Source of the DNA: Phocaeicola sp.
GTDB taxonomy: Bacteria > Bacteroidota > Bacteroidia > Bacteroidales > Bacteroidaceae
DNA length: 9,363 nt
Reading direction: 5' to 3'
Assembly: GCA_020026175.1 (NCBI GenBank)
Contig: JAHHQV010000078.1
Span: 1 to 9,363 of the forward strand
In this document: positions 7,079 to 9,363 of the stretch, in pieces
How positions within the stretch are numbered: the stretch's first letter is position 1
How the letters are laid out: each line of letters begins with the position of its first letter
Program-made: the position numbers and the translations under genes
Notes under the pieces: model-generated
The model's database searches: none
The model's input: only the letters and a program-made list of their open reading frames with translations
Told to the model about the DNA's origin: nothing

Positions 7079-8113
7079 ATGAGAAAAATTGTTTTTGTTT
7101 TGTTGAGTTTTTGCCTTGTTTTAAATACATTTGGCAGGCAACGTGAAATAACAGTGTTACAATGGAATATTTGGCAGGAGGGAACAATGGTTGAAGGAGG
7201 GTTTGATGCTATTGTAGATGAAGTGGCTCGCCTTAAACCGGATTTTGTTACTTTCAGCGAAGTAAGGAATTATAATAATACTCGTTTTTGTGACCGTATT
7301 ACAGATGCCTTAAAGGATAGATATAATGAGACATACTATTCGTTTAAGAGTGATGATACAGGCTTGTTGAGTAGGTATCCAATTAAAGATTCTACCACAG
7401 TCTTTCCTTTGAATAATGATCATGGAAGTATTTACCGTCTGGTGTCATCAATAGAAGGACAGGAGTTTGCTGTTTATACTTCTCATCTTGATTACTTGAC
7501 AGATGCATATTATAATGTCAGAGGTTATCATGGTTCTACATGGCAGGAAATTCCTATACCTACAAGTGTTGCCGAAGTCCTTACTTTTAATGATGCTTCT
7601 TTGAGAGACGATGCTATAAGAAGTTTTATAAAGGTGGCCAAGAAAGATGTAGCAGAGGGTATGATAGTGTTCTTAGGCGGTGATTTCAACGAGCCTTCTC
7701 ATCTCGATTGGATTAGGGAAACAAAGGATTTGTATGATCATCATGGTTTGATAATTCCATGGACTGTCACATTGGAACTGGATAATGCCGGCTTTGTTGA
7801 TGCCTACCGTGCCGTCTATCCGGATGTTATCAAGTATCCTGGATTTACATTTCCTTCGGATAACGAGTTGAAAGATGTTAATAAATTGACTTGGGCTCCA
7901 AAAGCTGATGAGAGAGACCGTATAGATTATATCTTTTATTCTCCTCATCCTTTGTTAAAAATTAAGGAAGCCAAGTTGTTTGGACCTACCAAAAGCATCG
8001 TCAGAAGCCAGCGTGTAGAGGAAACTTCTTCAGATAAGTTTATTACTCCTTTGGGGGTATGGCCTACTGACCATAAGGGGTTGTTGGTAAAGTTCAGCCT
8101 TAAGATAAAGTGA
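7079..8113 (+). CDS. Secreted endonuclease/exonuclease/phosphatase (EEP) family enzyme
   Basis: This 344-residue metal-dependent phosphoesterase has the DNase I / sphingomyelinase-like fold. An N-terminal signal peptide (about 1-19, MRKIVFVLLSFCLVLNTFG) sends it to the periplasm or beyond. There is no proper lipobox, because the residue before Cys12 is Phe. All core motifs are present: QWN with Asn30, SEV with Glu61 (metal ligand), SHLD with His136, GGDFNEP with Asp202 and Asn204, RDRIDYIFYS with Asp283, and TDH with Asp331 and the catalytic-type His332. It should therefore be active. Family members cleave nucleic acids, inositol phosphates, sphingomyelin or other phosphodiesters, and the sequence alone does not say which. 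Placement after susCD and before a GH27 remnant suggests it removes a phosphate-linked group from a glycan or glycolipid, or frees phosphate or lipid from the same substrate (inference). An insertion around residues 142-176 (YYNVRGYHG...VLTFND) lies between motifs and may shape specificity. Confidence 0.9.
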   Translation: MRKIVFVLLSFCLVLNTFGRQREITVLQWNIWQEGTMVEGGFDAIVDEVARLKPDFVTFSEVRNYNNTRFCDRITDALKDRYNETYYSFKSDDTGLLSRYPIKDSTTVFPLNNDHGSIYRLVSSIEGQEFAVYTSHLDYLTDAYYNVRGYHGSTWQEIPIPTSVAEVLTFNDASLRDDAIRSFIKVAKKDVAEGMIVFLGGDFNEPSHLDWIRETKDLYDHHGLIIPWTVTLELDNAGFVDAYRAVYPDVIKYPGFTFPSDNELKDVNKLTWAPKADERDRIDYIFYSPHPLLKIKEAKLFGPTKSIVRSQRVEETSSDKFITPLGVWPTDHKGLLVKFSLKIK

Positions 8114-8219
8114 TTGATTGCAAATGTGCTGTAATTAGTTGTTATTTTAATTAAAACTATGAGTCCACTTCAAAAAGTTCAACTTAACTTAAAACTGTTA
8201 TTTTACAGTTTAAGCGATA
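8114..8219 (+). other. Junction region where GH27 homology stops abruptly
   Basis: These 106 bases separate the EEP stop from the first codons recognisable as GH27. They do not encode the missing front of the barrel in any frame. They contain a 10-base match (8118-8127) to the sequence after the GH27 remnant, a short inverted motif AAGTTCAACTT (8175-8185) and a bulged hairpin (8188-8214). GAGTCCACT (8161-8169) is an imperfect inverted match (7 of 9) to AGTGGTGTC (8219-8227). An ATG at 8159 opens a 25-codon frame that stops at 8236. This looks like a deletion or insertion scar, but no element can be named. Confidence 0.4.
8188..8214 (+). repeat. Bulged inverted repeat at the GH27 breakpoint
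   Basis: CTTAAAACTGT (8188-8198) pairs with ACAGTTTAAG (8205-8214) as a 10-bp stem with one bulged A and a 6-base loop. There is no T-run after it, so it is not a standard terminator. It ends 5 bases before the truncated GH27 frame opens and could be part of the scar or of a mobile-element end. Confidence 0.55.
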
Positions 8220-9296
8220 GTGGTGTCCCAACGTAATATTTCTTTGAATATCTGTCGTTGGGCATATCCTGGTACTTGGGTTAAGGATTTGGCACGTTCG
8301 TGGCGTATAAGCAGTGATATTGCACCTAACTGGGAATCTGTAAAACATATAATATCTAAAAATATGTATTTATCTGCTTTTGCAGGTGGAGGGCATTATA
8401 ATGATATGGACATGCTGGAAATAGGACGAGGTATGAGTTGTGTGGAAGAAGAAACTCATTTTGGTATGTGGTGTATTATGAGTTCGCCACTGCTTATTGG
8501 ATGCGATTTGACCGCTATCCCTGTGTCCTCAATGAACTTATTGAAGAATCCAGAGTTGATTGCTTTAAATCAGGACCATCTTGGGTTGCAAGCTTATGTG
8601 GTGCAGCACGATAATGAAGGATACGTGTTTGTGAAGGATATAGAGAATAAACGTGGAAAGAAGCGTGCTGTAGCTTTGTACAATCCTTCGGACAAGTTAT
8701 GTTCTTTTAAGGTTTCTTTGGAGGTTCTGGAATTGTCCGGTAAATCAAAGGTGCGTGATCTCGTAAAACGTAAGGATGAACATTCTGTTAAGAGTTTTAT
8801 TGAATATGATGTTGAACCTCATGGCGTAAAGATTTTAAGTATAGAGGCTGAAAGAAGGCTGGAACGTGTGGTTTATGAAGCTGAACAGGCCTATCTTAAT
8901 AAGTTTGAAGACTTGGCAAAACGTTCTCGTGGTGTCTCTTTTATGCCTTTTGATGGTGCTTCTTGTGGTATGACTGTATGTAATCTTGGCGGACATAGGG
9001 ATAATTATGCTGAATGGAATGAGGTTTACAGTGAAAAAGGAGGTTTATATAAAATGACAGTATATTATGTTCCAGCTGAAATGACTCAACACTCTATTGC
9101 CGATCATCGACTTGAAGTCACTGTGAATGGAACACGTGTCTCGTTTGATGGTCTTGAGAAAGAACGCTCAAAAGGAGTTTCGTCTGTAACTCTTGTGGTA
9201 GACTTGGAGCCAGGATATAATGTGATACGTATGGGAAGCCGTTATACATGGTCGCCAGATATTGATTGTTTTACATTGAAACCATTTGCAGAATAG
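8220..9296 (+). pseudogene. 5'-truncated GH27 alpha-galactosidase with C-terminal CBM35/CBM6-like domain
   Basis: GH27 enzymes release terminal alpha-galactose (some alpha-N-acetylgalactosamine). This frame begins inside the catalytic barrel: NISLNICRWAYPGTW (6-20), then SWRISSDI (27-34), whose Asp33 aligns with the family acid/base. Next come GHYNDMDML (58-66), HFGMWCIMSSPLLIGCDL (80-97) and ALNQD (115-119). A beta-sandwich follows (about 125-210). A carbohydrate-binding module runs from YEAEQAYL (219-226) to DIDCFTLKP (347-355). The signal peptide, the first barrel strands and the segment with the nucleophile Asp (usually in a Y-x-K-x-D-x-C type motif) are absent, a loss of roughly 200 or more residues. 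The possible GTG start at 8220 has no ribosome site, and a stop lies three codons before it. The remaining 358 codons are undamaged, so the loss may be recent. Hydrolase activity is very unlikely. A residual sugar-binding product is possible if it is translated, but export would fail without a signal peptide. Confidence 0.85.
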
Positions 9297-9335
9297 CTTA
9301 TAGATAATAAATTGTTTGCAAATGTATTGAGATTG

Positions 9336-9363
9336 ATGAATATTGGTATGTACAAAGTTATCC
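9336..9363 (+). CDS. Possible start of the next gene, cut by window edge
   Basis: An ATG at 9336 and a second in-frame ATG at 9348 open a frame (MNIGMYKVI) that runs off the window with no stop. It lies 39 bases after the GH27 remnant, on the same strand, where another PUL gene would be expected. Nine codons are too few to identify a product. Confidence 0.3.

Noticed and set aside
8220..9296. Intact, active alpha-galactosidase
   Set aside because: The nucleophile half of the barrel and any signal peptide are missing, and a stop codon lies three codons before the possible GTG start.
1..9363. CRISPR array, tRNA or rRNA genes, phage or defence genes
   Set aside because: No regularly spaced repeats, no cloverleaf-like segments and no such protein families were seen.

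Overview
This AT-rich window reads as Bacteroidales chromosome, most likely Bacteroides or Phocaeicola. The evidence is a Bacteroidetes-type ECF sigma factor, a FecR-like anti-sigma factor with a DUF4974-type tail, a SusC/SusD pair, a TTTG/TAnnTTTG promoter, and mostly Shine-Dalgarno-free starts. All genes lie on the + strand. The species cannot be fixed from this sequence.

Layout. Bases 1-60 hold the end of an upstream unit, closed by a strong intrinsic terminator. A near-consensus vegetative promoter (80-110) then drives the ECF sigma gene (165-755). A second intrinsic terminator begins on the last base of its stop codon. The FecR-like anti-sigma gene (875-1888) follows, with an unusually perfect Shine-Dalgarno. 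A 214-base gap carries an 8-codon mini-ORF and a perfect 13-bp hairpin. Next come an STN-domain SusC transporter (2103-5420) and, 4 bases later, a SusD-like lipoprotein (5425-6936). After another stem-loop there is a secreted endonuclease/exonuclease/phosphatase (EEP) fold enzyme (7079-8113). The last large coding region (8220-9296) is the C-terminal part of a GH27 alpha-galactosidase plus a CBM35/CBM6-like module. It lacks the first half of the catalytic barrel, including the nucleophile. A possible next gene starts at the right edge.

Together this is a polysaccharide utilisation locus under trans-envelope control. The inferred circuit is: ligand loads SusC/SusD, the SusC STN domain signals to the periplasmic part of FecR, the sigma factor is released, and susCD transcription rises. 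Sigma/anti-sigma PULs in Bacteroides are often tied to host glycans. The GH27 remnant suggests an alpha-galactose-containing ligand, and the EEP enzyme suggests a phosphodiester somewhere in the substrate; both points are inference.

The main items for a second look are the decapitated GH27 gene with its abrupt junction, the terminator fused to the sigma stop codon followed by a perfect SD on the anti-sigma gene, the mini-ORF and hairpin leader before susC, and the EEP/GH27 pairing. I see no clear novel defence or mobile system.
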